Shown here in pieces: positions 50,782 through 60,179 of a stretch of 64,000 nucleotides of DNA. The notes under the pieces are model-generated. The model worked only from the letters and a program-made list of their open reading frames with translations. It did no database searches and was not told the DNA's origin. The DNA comes from Chryseomicrobium aureum (GTDB lineage Bacteria; Bacillota; Bacilli; Bacillales_A; Planococcaceae): positions 18,656-82,655 of the forward strand of contig NZ_JAFBFG010000010.1 of NCBI RefSeq assembly GCF_016909155.1. Reading direction: 5' to 3'. The translations under genes and the position numbers were made by a program. Every line of letters starts with the position of its first letter. Position 1 is the first letter of the stretch.

Positions 50782-51982
50782 GTTACAGCCAAAAATTCGG
50801 TTCAACAGATATATTGATTCTTGGATGCAAAGAAAAATTGGAGATTTTTCTGAAGAAACTCTTGGTGGTGGAACTCCTAAAACATCTGTGAAAGAATTTT
50901 GGGATGGGGAAATAGCGTGGATACAAAGTTCTGATTTAAAAGAACATAAAATTTCTGGAGTCATTCCGAAAAAGAAAATAACTAAATTAGCTTTAAAAGA
51001 ATCTGCAGCTAAATTGATACCTAAAAATTCTATTGCAGTTGTGACAAGAGTAGGGGTAGGGAAAGTTGCAGTTATGGACCGTGAATATGCAACCAGTCAA
51101 GATTTTGTATCTCTTACTCAATTGAAAGTCGATAAATGGTTCGCCGGATATAGCTTATATCAGAAATTGCAAAAGGAATTATTAAGTGTGCAGGGAACTT
51201 CTATAAAAGGAATTACTAAAAGTGAGTTATTAGATAAAACAATTTATGTTCCTATAAAAATGGAGGAGCAAAATGAGATTGGTGTGTTCTTTAAAAATCT
51301 AGATGCTACTATATCTCTTCATCAGCAAGAACTCAAAACCCTTAAACAAACGAAGCAAGGCTTCTTGCAAAAGATGTTTCCTAAAGAAGGGGAGACTGTG
51401 CCGGAAGTTAGGGTTCAAGGATTTAATGACCAGTGGAGAGAAGAAAAGATTGGAGATATAACTGAGTCATTTTCTGGAGGTACACCTAGCTCAAATAATA
51501 AATTATATTATGGTGGCAAAATTCCTTTTATAAGATCGGCTGAAATAAATTCTGAAAGTACCGAGCTATTTATTACAGAAGAAGGACTTAAGAATTCTTC
51601 AGCAAAAATAGTGTCTCAAGGAACGATTTTATATGCAATGTATGGGGCAACAAGTGGCGAGGTTGGAATATCAAGGATTGAAGGTGCTATCAATCAGGCT
51701 ATATTAGCGATCAAACCTATAAAAGGAGATAATGTGAATTTTATTTATCAGTGGCTAAAGAAAAATAAAGAAAATATTATTAAGTCCTTTTTACAAGGTG
51801 GGCAAGGAAATCTTTCTGGATCAATAATAAAAAAACTATCAATTCTTTTGCCCTGTGCAGAAGAACAGTTAAAAATCGGTGAATTCTTCAAACAGCTAGA
51901 TCAAACCATCGAACTCCACGAAAAAGAACTCGAAGCCTTAAAAGAAACGAAAAAAGCATTCCTACAAAAGATGTTTGTGTAG
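50771..51982 (+). CDS. hsdS: Type I restriction-modification system specificity subunit
   Basis: The protein has 403 residues. Two target-recognition domains (about 15-175 and 220-375) each end in a conserved helix: LDATISLHQQELKTLKQTKQ and LDQTIELHEKELEALKETKK. The GTG start overlaps the hsdM stop by 11 bases. The domains are AT-rich compared with the flanking hsdM and hsdR, as expected for exchangeable specificity domains. Recognition sequence cannot be deduced. Confidence 0.96.
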   Translation: MENKLQPKIRFNRYIDSWMQRKIGDFSEETLGGGTPKTSVKEFWDGEIAWIQSSDLKEHKISGVIPKKKITKLALKESAAKLIPKNSIAVVTRVGVGKVAVMDREYATSQDFVSLTQLKVDKWFAGYSLYQKLQKELLSVQGTSIKGITKSELLDKTIYVPIKMEEQNEIGVFFKNLDATISLHQQELKTLKQTKQGFLQKMFPKEGETVPEVRVQGFNDQWREEKIGDITESFSGGTPSSNNKLYYGGKIPFIRSAEINSESTELFITEEGLKNSSAKIVSQGTILYAMYGATSGEVGISRIEGAINQAILAIKPIKGDNVNFIYQWLKKNKENIIKSFLQGGQGNLSGSIIKKLSILLPCAEEQLKIGEFFKQLDQTIELHEKELEALKETKKAFLQKMFV

Positions 51983-52005
51983 ATAGTTAGGGAGGAGGAC
52001 ATCCC

Positions 52006-55000
52006 ATGACGAAGTTGGCTCACAATGACGAGCTGGAAGTTGAAAGACGATTGATTGAAGTCTTAGGTGAAGGACATAACCAGTGGAACTACCGGCCAGA
52101 TCTGAAGACGGAACAAGACCTCTGGAATAACTTGCGCCATAAGGTTACGCGCAACAATCTGTCTGAGATTGGGGAGCATCCCATTACAGATAAAGAGTTT
52201 GAGACAATTAAGACAGAACTATTGTCCAAGACGAAAACACCTTTCGATGCAGCGAAGTGGTTGAAGGGTGAAAACGGAATTGCGCGCATTACTATCGAGC
52301 GTGAGGAAGTTTCACTCGGCTCGATGTCTCTTATTTTGTATTCAAACCAACATATAGGTGGAGGGATTTCTAGCTATGAAGTCGTTCATCAGATTGCGAA
52401 AAGTAAAGTAGATGAGGATGGACGAGACCGTCGTTTTGATGTGACGCTTTTAATCAACGGTTTACCAATCGTTCAAATTGAGTTGAAACAGGTCTATGCC
52501 AAAGATGGTGTGTTCCAAGCATTCAACCAGATTAAAAAGTACGCAGAAGAAGGAGTGTTCCGTAACAACATCTTCTCGACACTCCAACTTTTTGTCATCT
52601 CGAATGAACAGACGACACGTTATTTTGCCAATGCTATGCCGAAAGATATGCATAAGAAGTTCATCTTCAGCTGGCGTACGACAGACAATCGACGTGTGGA
52701 GAATTTGTATGAGTTTGTAAAACAAGTGTTGAACATTCCGGATGCCCACCGTCTCATTGCGAACTATACGATTGTCAGTGAAGACCAAGACAATAAGGTA
52801 CTCATGGTATTACATCCGTATCAGATTCATGCGATTGAAGCGCTTTTCACAGCGGCCAATAAACATGAGTCTGGTTTTGTCTGGCACGCGACAGGTTCCG
52901 GAAAGACACTGACGAGTTTTGTGTCGACCAAGCTCCTTGCAAGAAAGAGTGGCATCGACCGGACAATTATGTTGATTGACCGCAAAGATTTGGATAGCCA
53001 GACGACGAGTGAGTTTACAAAGTTTGCGTCTGAGTTCAATACAGGAATCTCGTCAGGAACAGCCAAATCCAATAGCCTTATTGTTGGTACAGAAAGCTCA
53101 CGAAAATTGAGTGAAACTCTACTCTCGGATGCCAACTCCAATACGGTGATCATCACAACGCGCCAGAAGCTTGAAGCTGCTCTTCGTTATGCGCAACAAC
53201 AAGAAGAAAAGAATGGTACAAACCGGTTCAAAAAATTAATGGGCCAACATATTGTGTTCATCGTGGATGAATGCCACCGAGCTTTGAGTTCTGAAGGAAT
53301 GGAAGTCATCAAAGGGTTCTTCCCAAAATCGACGTGGTTCGGTTTTACGGGAACACCTATTTTCAATGAGAACAAGAAACAAGCAAAAGGGCAGCTTGCC
53401 CGGACGACACGTGATCAGTACGGAGATCTTCTTCACAGCTATACGATCAAGAATGCTTTAGAAGATGGTTCGGTACTCGGCTTCCAAGTGGAACATGAGA
53501 GCACAATCGAATCCACATCTCTTTATAATCATATCTTTACGCAACTCCGTTCAACTGAATCGTCTGCAGACCTGACAGATGAACAGTTGAACACAAAGAT
53601 TGATGAAATGGATGACGTGGAGAAAGAATCTTACATAGCAACTAGTGTCTATGAAAGTGATGACCATATCCAAAAAGTGATTCATAAGATATTACGTCCA
53701 GACAACGCCTATACAAAGTTTGATTTCTTAAATGGTCGACCTCAAAAGTCAGCTATTTTGACTACGAGTTCTATTGATATGGCAAAACGCTATTACCATG
53801 CTATCAAAGAAATGACTTCAGATCCGGAGTGGATGGAAAAAGAATTTGCAGGTCAACCGATTCGGAAAGGTCGCACAATCGACGATCCAGATTTTCCACG
53901 AGTTGCTATCACGTATTCGCTTCAAGAAAATGAAGAACATGCAAAAGAGAATCAAGATGAAATGCGTCAAATCATCAAAGACTATAACAGCTATTACGGG
54001 ACGGCGTGGTCACTGGAAGACATCGAACGGTATAACGGGGATATCAACAATCGATTGGCTCGAAAGCGTGCAGAGTTCAAGCAGTTCGGTAAGCAAGTCG
54101 ACCTTGTCATTGTTGTAGATCGTTTGCTGACTGGTTTCGATGCACCAACTGTACAGACGTTGTTTGTAGACCGGAACTTAAGTTACGCGAACTTGATTCA
54201 GGCTTTCTCGCGAACGAATCGCACGTTTCCTGGAAAAACGAAAGGACTCATTGTTACCTTCCGTAAACCGGCGACAATGGAGAAGAATGTAGAGGATGCA
54301 ACGAGACTCTACTCAAACGAAAACACCGAAACCGGACTCGTATATCCAACATATGATGAGTCGTTGAAGCGCTTCAAGAAAGCACACAAAGCGTTCAAGG
54401 CTATTCTTGAGAAGACACCGGCTATCAATGAACATTCGCCGATTGAAGATCGAATCGATTATGTGGTTGCGTTTCAAGAACTCAACAATTCATTTGAAGC
54501 GCTCGTCACGTATGATGATTACAATGATGCCATCGCCACCTCAAAAACTTTGCAAGAGCAAGTGCAGGTTATTGCAGAGACAGCTGGCGTCTATAACACA
54601 GCTAAGGGATCTTTAGTGGAGGAGAAACCACCGATTGACGGGGATCCAGGCGAAGGCATTGTACCGGATTTCTCAGAAATCGAGTTCTTTTCCGGAAACG
54701 CTATCAAACTCTACGATATCGATTCTACTTATATCGATAAACTATTGGGTGACTACTCGGCGAATAATCAGGACGTCCGTTTAGAGATTGAGAAAGCACT
54801 TCAGAAATTGAAGAAATCAGATGTCGTTAAAGCAGTATACAATGAGATATTGAATGCAATTGATGCGAAAGAAGTAGATCCTTCAGAAGACATCTTTAGT
54901 CTGAAACGCCGGTTCTTCACGCAAGCTTATGACCAAGCCATCCGAGAGTTCCGGAACACTTGGTTTGTAAGTGAAAGCGAACTTCATGCATCTGCAGTAC

Positions 55001-55182
55001 AGTATCAAATCGGAGCCGACCCAATTCCAAATATCGGTGGAATCATCGATAGTAAAGACTTCGGCAAGTATAAAGAAGTGCATCCTGGGGCTATCCCATT
55101 TAAATATGGACCACAATTAAAGCGCGAGTGGCGCACTACCTTAGATGAGGTTCTTGTTTCGTTGGATGCAGAATTGAGATAG
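52006..55182 (+). CDS. hsdR: Type I restriction endonuclease/translocase subunit
   Basis: The protein has 1058 residues. N-terminal nuclease region with IVQIELKQ (E-x-K), then a superfamily-2 motor with Walker A WHATGSGKTLTSF, DECHRAL (DExH) and TGTPIF, and motif VI FSRTNRTF. C-terminal helical part binds the methylase complex. GGAGG precedes the ATG, 23 nt after hsdS. A terminator follows. Confidence 0.97.
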   Translation: MTKLAHNDELEVERRLIEVLGEGHNQWNYRPDLKTEQDLWNNLRHKVTRNNLSEIGEHPITDKEFETIKTELLSKTKTPFDAAKWLKGENGIARITIEREEVSLGSMSLILYSNQHIGGGISSYEVVHQIAKSKVDEDGRDRRFDVTLLINGLPIVQIELKQVYAKDGVFQAFNQIKKYAEEGVFRNNIFSTLQLFVISNEQTTRYFANAMPKDMHKKFIFSWRTTDNRRVENLYEFVKQVLNIPDAHRLIANYTIVSEDQDNKVLMVLHPYQIHAIEALFTAANKHESGFVWHATGSGKTLTSFVSTKLLARKSGIDRTIMLIDRKDLDSQTTSEFTKFASEFNTGISSGTAKSNSLIVGTESSRKLSETLLSDANSNTVIITTRQKLEAALRYAQQQEEKNGTNRFKKLMGQHIVFIVDECHRALSSEGMEVIKGFFPKSTWFGFTGTPIFNENKKQAKGQLARTTRDQYGDLLHSYTIKNALEDGSVLGFQVEHESTIESTSLYNHIFTQLRSTESSADLTDEQLNTKIDEMDDVEKESYIATSVYESDDHIQKVIHKILRPDNAYTKFDFLNGRPQKSAILTTSSIDMAKRYYHAIKEMTSDPEWMEKEFAGQPIRKGRTIDDPDFPRVAITYSLQENEEHAKENQDEMRQIIKDYNSYYGTAWSLEDIERYNGDINNRLARKRAEFKQFGKQVDLVIVVDRLLTGFDAPTVQTLFVDRNLSYANLIQAFSRTNRTFPGKTKGLIVTFRKPATMEKNVEDATRLYSNENTETGLVYPTYDESLKRFKKAHKAFKAILEKTPAINEHSPIEDRIDYVVAFQELNNSFEALVTYDDYNDAIATSKTLQEQVQVIAETAGVYNTAKGSLVEEKPPIDGDPGEGIVPDFSEIEFFSGNAIKLYDIDSTYIDKLLGDYSANNQDVRLEIEKALQKLKKSDVVKAVYNEILNAIDAKEVDPSEDIFSLKRRFFTQAYDQAIREFRNTWFVSESELHASAVQYQIGADPIPNIGGIIDSKDFGKYKEVHPGAIPFKYGPQLKREWRTTLDEVLVSLDAELR

Positions 55183-55202
55183 GTTGAGAATATATTAACT
55201 TG

Positions 55203-55231
55203 AGGAGCCAATGAACCGGCTCCTTTTTTTA
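55203..55231 (+). terminator. Terminator after hsdR
   Basis: AGGAGCC (55203-55209) with GGCTCCT (55218-55224) and seven T residues. A second small hairpin with T tract lies at about 55262-55281. The same AGGAGCC/GGCTCCT arms form the terminator at 60064. Confidence 0.85.
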
Positions 55232-55362
55232 TTTGAAAAAAATAATATATAGAAGAAGCTTGAGCCGGAATGGCTTTTTTTTAGCTCCTAAATAGAAATT
55301 TTATATACTAAAATATGCCATTAATATAATATAAGAGTAATAGGGAATTCCGGAGGTCAGTT

Positions 55363-56745
55363 ATGAAGTATTTAGATAGTTTCTTTACGCCCAATTACTA
55401 TATAACTCTTTTCTTAAGTGGATTTATAGGAATATTTATTTATGCAGCTAAAGCTGGAGATGCTTTTGTCGATCAAAATAAGTTTTATTATATAGCAACA
55501 GGTTTTCCAATATGGTTTTTAATTCGCTATATCTATTGGAAGTTAAGAGATACAAAAGACATTCAATCAATAGATTTTAAGAGTTTAGAATCAGCTGGTA
55601 AATTTACAGAAACAAACACTATTAAAAAAACAAATGTAGATGACCAGCTTTTACAAGAGTTTTATAATACAGACCCAAACATAGTTAATAAAGTTGTCGA
55701 CAGAATATTAGAGGATATAAAAGAAGATAAGCTTGATAGAACAAATTGGTCTAGAAGGATTCTAAATCGAAAATCTTTAGTAACACTTAATGAGAAGAAT
55801 CGTATGAAAGCTTTTGAAATCTTTTCTAGCTCAGCAAATACATTTGAGGAGTTTCAAGAACTATATGAAGCATTTAAATGGGTGCCTGAAAAAAATATCC
55901 AATCTGAGATAGTTGTTTTAAGAAATATATTATGGCCGAATAAAACACAACTAAGAAATACTGAAACAAAAAATAATCAAAAGCAAGAAGATTCACTAGG
56001 GGCAAAACCCAGACCCGATCTAAACTCTAGAGCAGTTACAGAATCTTCTCCGAAAACCGTAGTGAGTATAGATTCTTCTAACACCATGAATGTTATGAAA
56101 GTAGTTCCTACTACTAGCCTTCATCAAAGTATAAGAGACGTTTGTCATCGTCGTGGTATTATTTCTGTTTATCATTTTACAGCTATACGCAATCTAAAAG
56201 GTATTATGAAAAAAGGAGTTCTATCTAACTTAGAAATAAAGCAAAGTGGTATTTATCATCTTGTCACAGATGTTAATCGTAATGATGGTATTTTAGATGG
56301 GACATGTTGGTCTATTAGTCATCCGAACAGCTATTACTTTAAAAGGGTACAAGAGAAATTTCCCGACGAAAAGTGGTGCTTACTTGAAGTGCCAGCAGAA
56401 ATACTTTGGTCTAAAAACTGTATATTTAATCAAACAAACGCGGCTAATAAAAATCAATCATCAAAAACGATTTCAGAAAGAGCTACAGCTGAAGCATTCG
56501 AAAGTTTATTTAATTCCACTATATTAGGTAAAGATAATGCAATCCGTATTAGAAAAGATAATGAATTAAGATGTAATCCAACCGATATTCAAGCTGAAGT
56601 GATTATTAGAGATAAAGTTGAGCCAGAGATGATAAAGAAAATACATGTGTATGATTTTGAAGATGTAAAATTAGTTTGCAATGAAATCGTTACTGAGAAT
56701 GTAAGTGTTCAAATAACCAAAAAGCTTTTTCAACATAGAATTTAG
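55363..56745 (+). CDS. darT: Membrane-anchored DarT-family DNA ADP-ribosyltransferase (toxin)
   Basis: The protein has 460 residues. Two N-terminal transmembrane helices (about 11-28 and 40-60: LFLSGFIGIFIYAAKAG; FYYIATGFPIWFLIRYIY), a Ser/Lys/Asn-rich region of about 180 residues, and a C-terminal DarT/DUF4433 domain from about 250. The latter shows VYHFTAIRNLKGIMKKGVLS and NPTDIQAEVIIRDKVEP with the catalytic Glu in AEV. DarT enzymes transfer ADP-ribose from NAD to single-stranded DNA bases. CGGAGG precedes the ATG. The NADAR-like gene begins 8 nt after. Membrane anchoring is unusual for DarT; activity is inferred from the family. Confidence 0.75.
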   Translation: MKYLDSFFTPNYYITLFLSGFIGIFIYAAKAGDAFVDQNKFYYIATGFPIWFLIRYIYWKLRDTKDIQSIDFKSLESAGKFTETNTIKKTNVDDQLLQEFYNTDPNIVNKVVDRILEDIKEDKLDRTNWSRRILNRKSLVTLNEKNRMKAFEIFSSSANTFEEFQELYEAFKWVPEKNIQSEIVVLRNILWPNKTQLRNTETKNNQKQEDSLGAKPRPDLNSRAVTESSPKTVVSIDSSNTMNVMKVVPTTSLHQSIRDVCHRRGIISVYHFTAIRNLKGIMKKGVLSNLEIKQSGIYHLVTDVNRNDGILDGTCWSISHPNSYYFKRVQEKFPDEKWCLLEVPAEILWSKNCIFNQTNAANKNQSSKTISERATAEAFESLFNSTILGKDNAIRIRKDNELRCNPTDIQAEVIIRDKVEPEMIKKIHVYDFEDVKLVCNEIVTENVSVQITKKLFQHRI

Positions 56746-56752
56746 GAGGAAT

Positions 56753-57448
56753 TTGATGGCGAGTAGACCAATCTTTGTAGTCTATACAGATGGAGTTAGA
56801 GAGGAAGGCGTCGAATTCAACTGGTTTCCTGGATTTTCTATAAGTCAGAAACAAAAATCGATAGAGTCATTACATCAAAATTACTTAGTTGAAAATCCCG
56901 ACTCGAAGATTTTAGAGATATCTTCAAAAAGTATTGACCCACTTGGTATGCAATTGAGTGCATTTAATCTTAAAATCCAACATAATCAACAAAAAATACC
57001 TGTAGAAAATATATTTCAAAGCTCTAAGGTGTTCGAAAAAGGTGGGCCTTATATGGATTTGCTATTAGCACCTCCACGAGAAGCTAAAACAGATGCTCGC
57101 TTAAAAGGATCTGGAGAGTTAATAAAATTTGATTTTCTAGAAGAGTGGCCATTAAAACCTAAAACTTTATTTTATGATTGGATATATTTAAAAGCTCTTT
57201 CAGAGAATCATCACTTATCTATGGAACTCATCAAATATGACGCTTTTACTGACATCGAATATAACCCATCTAAATCTTTCAATTGTCAGGCAAGATCAGC
57301 AGCTTTATTTGTGTATTTACATAACCATAATCTGCTTCACAAAGTTCTTGAAGATTCAAATTATTTAAAAATAAGGCTAGATGGCATATATGGAAAAAAC
57401 GAGATGATTGAAACTCAACAACAGAATCTTTTTGAGGAGGAATCTTAA
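56753..57448 (+). CDS. NADAR-like antitoxin associated with DarT
   Basis: The protein has 231 residues. The region FQSSKVFEKGGPYMDLLLA, then LKGSGELIKFDF and WPLKPKTLFYDWIYLKAL, and NPSKSFNCQARSAALFVYL resemble the DarT1-associated NADAR family, whose members remove ADP-ribose from guanine and so neutralise DarT1. AGGAGG precedes the ATG. It lies between darT and the J-like gene, with a one-base overlap to the latter. Family assignment rests on motif memory; a search would settle it. Confidence 0.65.
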   Translation: MMASRPIFVVYTDGVREEGVEFNWFPGFSISQKQKSIESLHQNYLVENPDSKILEISSKSIDPLGMQLSAFNLKIQHNQQKIPVENIFQSSKVFEKGGPYMDLLLAPPREAKTDARLKGSGELIKFDFLEEWPLKPKTLFYDWIYLKALSENHHLSMELIKYDAFTDIEYNPSKSFNCQARSAALFVYLHNHNLLHKVLEDSNYLKIRLDGIYGKNEMIETQQQNLFEEES

Positions 57449-58332
57449 TGGCTGGCCAAATCAACTATTATCATCTTCTAAATATATCGCCCTCATCAAC
57501 AAAGGACGAAATATACAAAGCATATCAAGATAGAATGAGTACAACACATTCACCTTTAGAAAAAAAGTTGATTGAAAAGGCTTATGAGGTACTTTCAAAC
57601 TCGAAGAGAAAAGAAGAGTATGATCAATTATTCCAATCAGAAACACAACAACAATTAAATGAGAACAAAAATGTAGTTGTAAGAAAAACTACAACTTCGT
57701 CTGCACCTTTTGATAGTGGCATCAGAAAAACTACCTGGAGGCATAAACTATTTTTTCCTTTATTAAGCATAGTAATCTTGTTTGTCATTGCGATAGTCAT
57801 GTTGCTAAATGAAAATAATACAATAGTGAATGATTATAATAGTTTGGTTGATACTTATGAAAATAGTGATGTCCTGCAAGAGCAGATTACTCAGCAACGA
57901 GAAAACTTAGAAGAGCTACTCACTCAAAACAATGATTTAAAAGCAAAAATTGAGGTGTTAGAAAGCGAAAAGGGAACTACTAATTCATCTGAATACTTAT
58001 CATTACAAATAGAATACGATACTTTATTAGAAAATGTCGCTGCACTTGAAGATGAGAATGAAGAGTTGGCGAGTTTCAATCAAGAATTAATTAATAGATT
58101 AGAGAATGATTCAACTTCTTTAATTGCTAATGACAACCCTACAGTATCAAGCAGTAGCACGACTTTTGGACTTGGATCTACTAAAGATGAAGTGAAAGCT
58201 ATTATGGGGACGCCAGATGGTATAACTATCGGTGGGAATTGGTGGAACTATGGAATTTCTTATATTACATTTGATTATCATACAGGACTCGTAGATGGCT
58301 GGCAAAATAATGGAGAGTTAAAAGTTGAGTAA
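57448..58332 (+). CDS. Membrane J-domain-like protein lacking HPD, with coiled coil and C-terminal BamE-like domain
   Basis: The protein has 294 residues. A J-domain-like N-terminus (about 4-65) with NYYHLLNISPSSTKDEIYKA and EKAYEVLSNSKRKEEYDQLF, but the HPD tripeptide needed to stimulate Hsp70 is replaced by THSP. One transmembrane helix (LFFPLLSIVILFVIAIVMLL) follows, then a long outer coiled coil and a small domain (LGSTKDEVKAIMGTPDGITI). It is translationally coupled to the NADAR-like gene (TAATG). Its role with the toxin is unknown; it could be an envelope sensor. Confidence 0.7.
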   Translation: MAGQINYYHLLNISPSSTKDEIYKAYQDRMSTTHSPLEKKLIEKAYEVLSNSKRKEEYDQLFQSETQQQLNENKNVVVRKTTTSSAPFDSGIRKTTWRHKLFFPLLSIVILFVIAIVMLLNENNTIVNDYNSLVDTYENSDVLQEQITQQRENLEELLTQNNDLKAKIEVLESEKGTTNSSEYLSLQIEYDTLLENVAALEDENEELASFNQELINRLENDSTSLIANDNPTVSSSSTTFGLGSTKDEVKAIMGTPDGITIGGNWWNYGISYITFDYHTGLVDGWQNNGELKVE

Positions 58333-58373
58333 AACTGATTATGTGGAATTTATTTTGAATAGAGGAGAATACA

Positions 58374-59015
58374 ATGAAAAAACTAGTAGCATTACTCGCA
58401 GCGAGCCTTTTAGTTTTAGGTGCATGTGGGAATGAAGAAACAGCACCAGCCGAGGAAATAGAGAATCAAGCCTCTACCGAAACAGTAGATACAGAAGAGA
58501 CTGAGTCTGAAGAAGGTGGCGTCAACGTCGATAAAGGACTATTTAATGTAGAAGTAACCTTGCCAGCGAGCTTCTTTGAAGGTGAAGATCTCGCAGAAGT
58601 AGTTGCCAATGCAGAAGCAGATGGAATCGGTGAAGCAACTGCCAATGACGATGGTTCTGTTACGTACAAAATGTCTAAGAGCAAACATAAAGAAATGATG
58701 GAAGAAATGGCAGCAAGTGTGGAAGAGACTAAAACAGACTTAGTTGAATCGGGTGACTTCCCATCAATTAAGGGAGTAGAAACGAATAAAGATTATAGTC
58801 ACTTCACACTGAGTGTAGACCGTGAAGCTTTCGAGAACAGCTTTGATGGGTTTGCGACCATGAGTGTTGGAATGGTCGGTACACTATACCAACTTTTCAG
58901 TGGCGTTCAGTCAGATGATTTAGAAGTGCTTATTGAAGTGAAGGATGTGGATACTGACGAGGTTATCAGCTCTGTTGTGTATCCGGAAGCTTTAGAGGAT
59001 ATGGGAGAAGAATAA
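58374..59015 (+). CDS. Putative lipoprotein
   Basis: The protein has 213 residues with lipobox VLGAC after a signal segment (LVALLAASLLVLGAC), an acidic Glu/Thr-rich linker, and a soluble domain. GAGGAG precedes the ATG. It is 41 nt after the J-like gene in the same direction. It lies in more GC-rich sequence and may be an ordinary chromosomal gene, not part of the toxin operon. Confidence 0.75.
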   Translation: MKKLVALLAASLLVLGACGNEETAPAEEIENQASTETVDTEETESEEGGVNVDKGLFNVEVTLPASFFEGEDLAEVVANAEADGIGEATANDDGSVTYKMSKSKHKEMMEEMAASVEETKTDLVESGDFPSIKGVETNKDYSHFTLSVDREAFENSFDGFATMSVGMVGTLYQLFSGVQSDDLEVLIEVKDVDTDEVISSVVYPEALEDMGEE

Positions 59016-59169
59016 GTAGTGGTAGCAAAAACTGTGTTGATTTAGAGGAGTCAATTCTCTTCTAATTGATACAGTTTTTTAATTTCAAAAAGAGCCTTTT
59101 GGAAACAAGAGAGATATTTATAGTGATGAAACTCTGATAAACTAAGATTAAAAACATGGTGGGGATTCG

Positions 59170-60042
59170 ATGAAGAATACAAGATTTTATGACATTAGTT
59201 GTGTGATTTTAGTTATTCTTACATTAGGTTTAGGGAGCATTTTGGCATACGTCTATTTGATGGATAAATATTATTCACCCAAACTTCAAAAATTGGCTGT
59301 TCGATTTGGGAACATTTATTCATCTTTATTCTTGGGTCTTATACTTACTTTTTTAATTTCTTCTGAATTCATGCTAGTTTTATGGATGATTGCAATGATT
59401 GGTGTCTATATTTATTCTATTGTTCAAATACTAGTAGTTATTATTGATGTACCTAAAGAAATAAAGCCAAAAGAGTTGGTCGAAAATATTCGTCCAAATA
59501 AACCATTGTTTATTATTCATGAAAAAATCAAAGAGCTTGAGAGGAAAAACTTTAATTTACAAGATCAGAATTTATACCTTCAGAAACAATTAAATTCTAA
59601 AGAGACCACTTCACAACATCCCCATAAACAAGAGGATGAATATAGAAAGCTGCTACTTAAGCATAATGAGTTAGTAAAAAGGTTTGAGGATTTACAAAAT
59701 GGTATTATAGAACGTCATGATCAGAGAGTAGAACAATGGAAATTAGATAACGAAAGAGAGCTTGAAGATGCGAAATTAAATGACAGTAGTTTTCTAAGGG
59801 ATATGGGTTATCAGATTACAGGTACTAGTAGAGAACAAAGGTGGAGAGTGTTACAAAGAGCTGTTGCTAAGCATGGTTTAAAGAAGGTTGTTCGAATCAT
59901 AGATGGCAATATTGCCTTAAGGGTTCGACAAACTAATGGGAGAAGTAAATATTCGTATGCTATTGCCGAGTGGAATCATGACTTAGGACGATTAAAACGA
60001 ACATATTATAAAGGGGAGTTTAACTGGCCTTCTATGAAGTGA
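59170..60042 (+). CDS. Membrane coiled-coil protein with C-terminal helical domain, unknown
   Basis: The protein has 290 residues. Four hydrophobic segments in the first ~95 residues, a coiled-coil (KIKELERKNFNLQDQNLYL), and a compact C-terminal domain of about 75 residues with RDMGYQITGTSREQRWRVLQ, YAIAEWNHDLGRLKRTYY. I have seen similar short terminal domains in diverse hypothetical proteins, but cannot name this one. Low GC suggests transfer with the neighbouring defence genes. A terminator follows. Confidence 0.65.
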   Translation: MKNTRFYDISCVILVILTLGLGSILAYVYLMDKYYSPKLQKLAVRFGNIYSSLFLGLILTFLISSEFMLVLWMIAMIGVYIYSIVQILVVIIDVPKEIKPKELVENIRPNKPLFIIHEKIKELERKNFNLQDQNLYLQKQLNSKETTSQHPHKQEDEYRKLLLKHNELVKRFEDLQNGIIERHDQRVEQWKLDNERELEDAKLNDSSFLRDMGYQITGTSREQRWRVLQRAVAKHGLKKVVRIIDGNIALRVRQTNGRSKYSYAIAEWNHDLGRLKRTYYKGEFNWPSMK

Positions 60043-60063
60043 ATTTAAAATAACATTCAGTTT

Positions 60064-60088
60064 AGGAGCCAAATTCAGGCTCCTTTTT
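60064..60088 (+). terminator. Terminator of the coiled-coil gene
   Basis: AGGAGCC (60064-60070) with GGCTCCT (60078-60084) and five T residues. Arms identical to those at 55203. Confidence 0.85.
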
Positions 60089-60102
60089 GAATGCAAAAAA
60101 TG

Positions 60103-60140
60103 ACCCACCTTGGTCCGCATTGTAAAGAGGCGTGGTGGGT
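60103..60140 (-). terminator. Terminator of the convergent DarG-like remnant
   Basis: ACCCACC pairs with GGTGGGT across a 24-nt loop. On the minus strand it is followed by CATTTTTTG. Its presence shows that the remnant gene kept its 3' end. Confidence 0.6.
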
Positions 60141-60179
60141 TCTGTTACTAACTAGTATACACAAATTTAGCTTTTTTGT

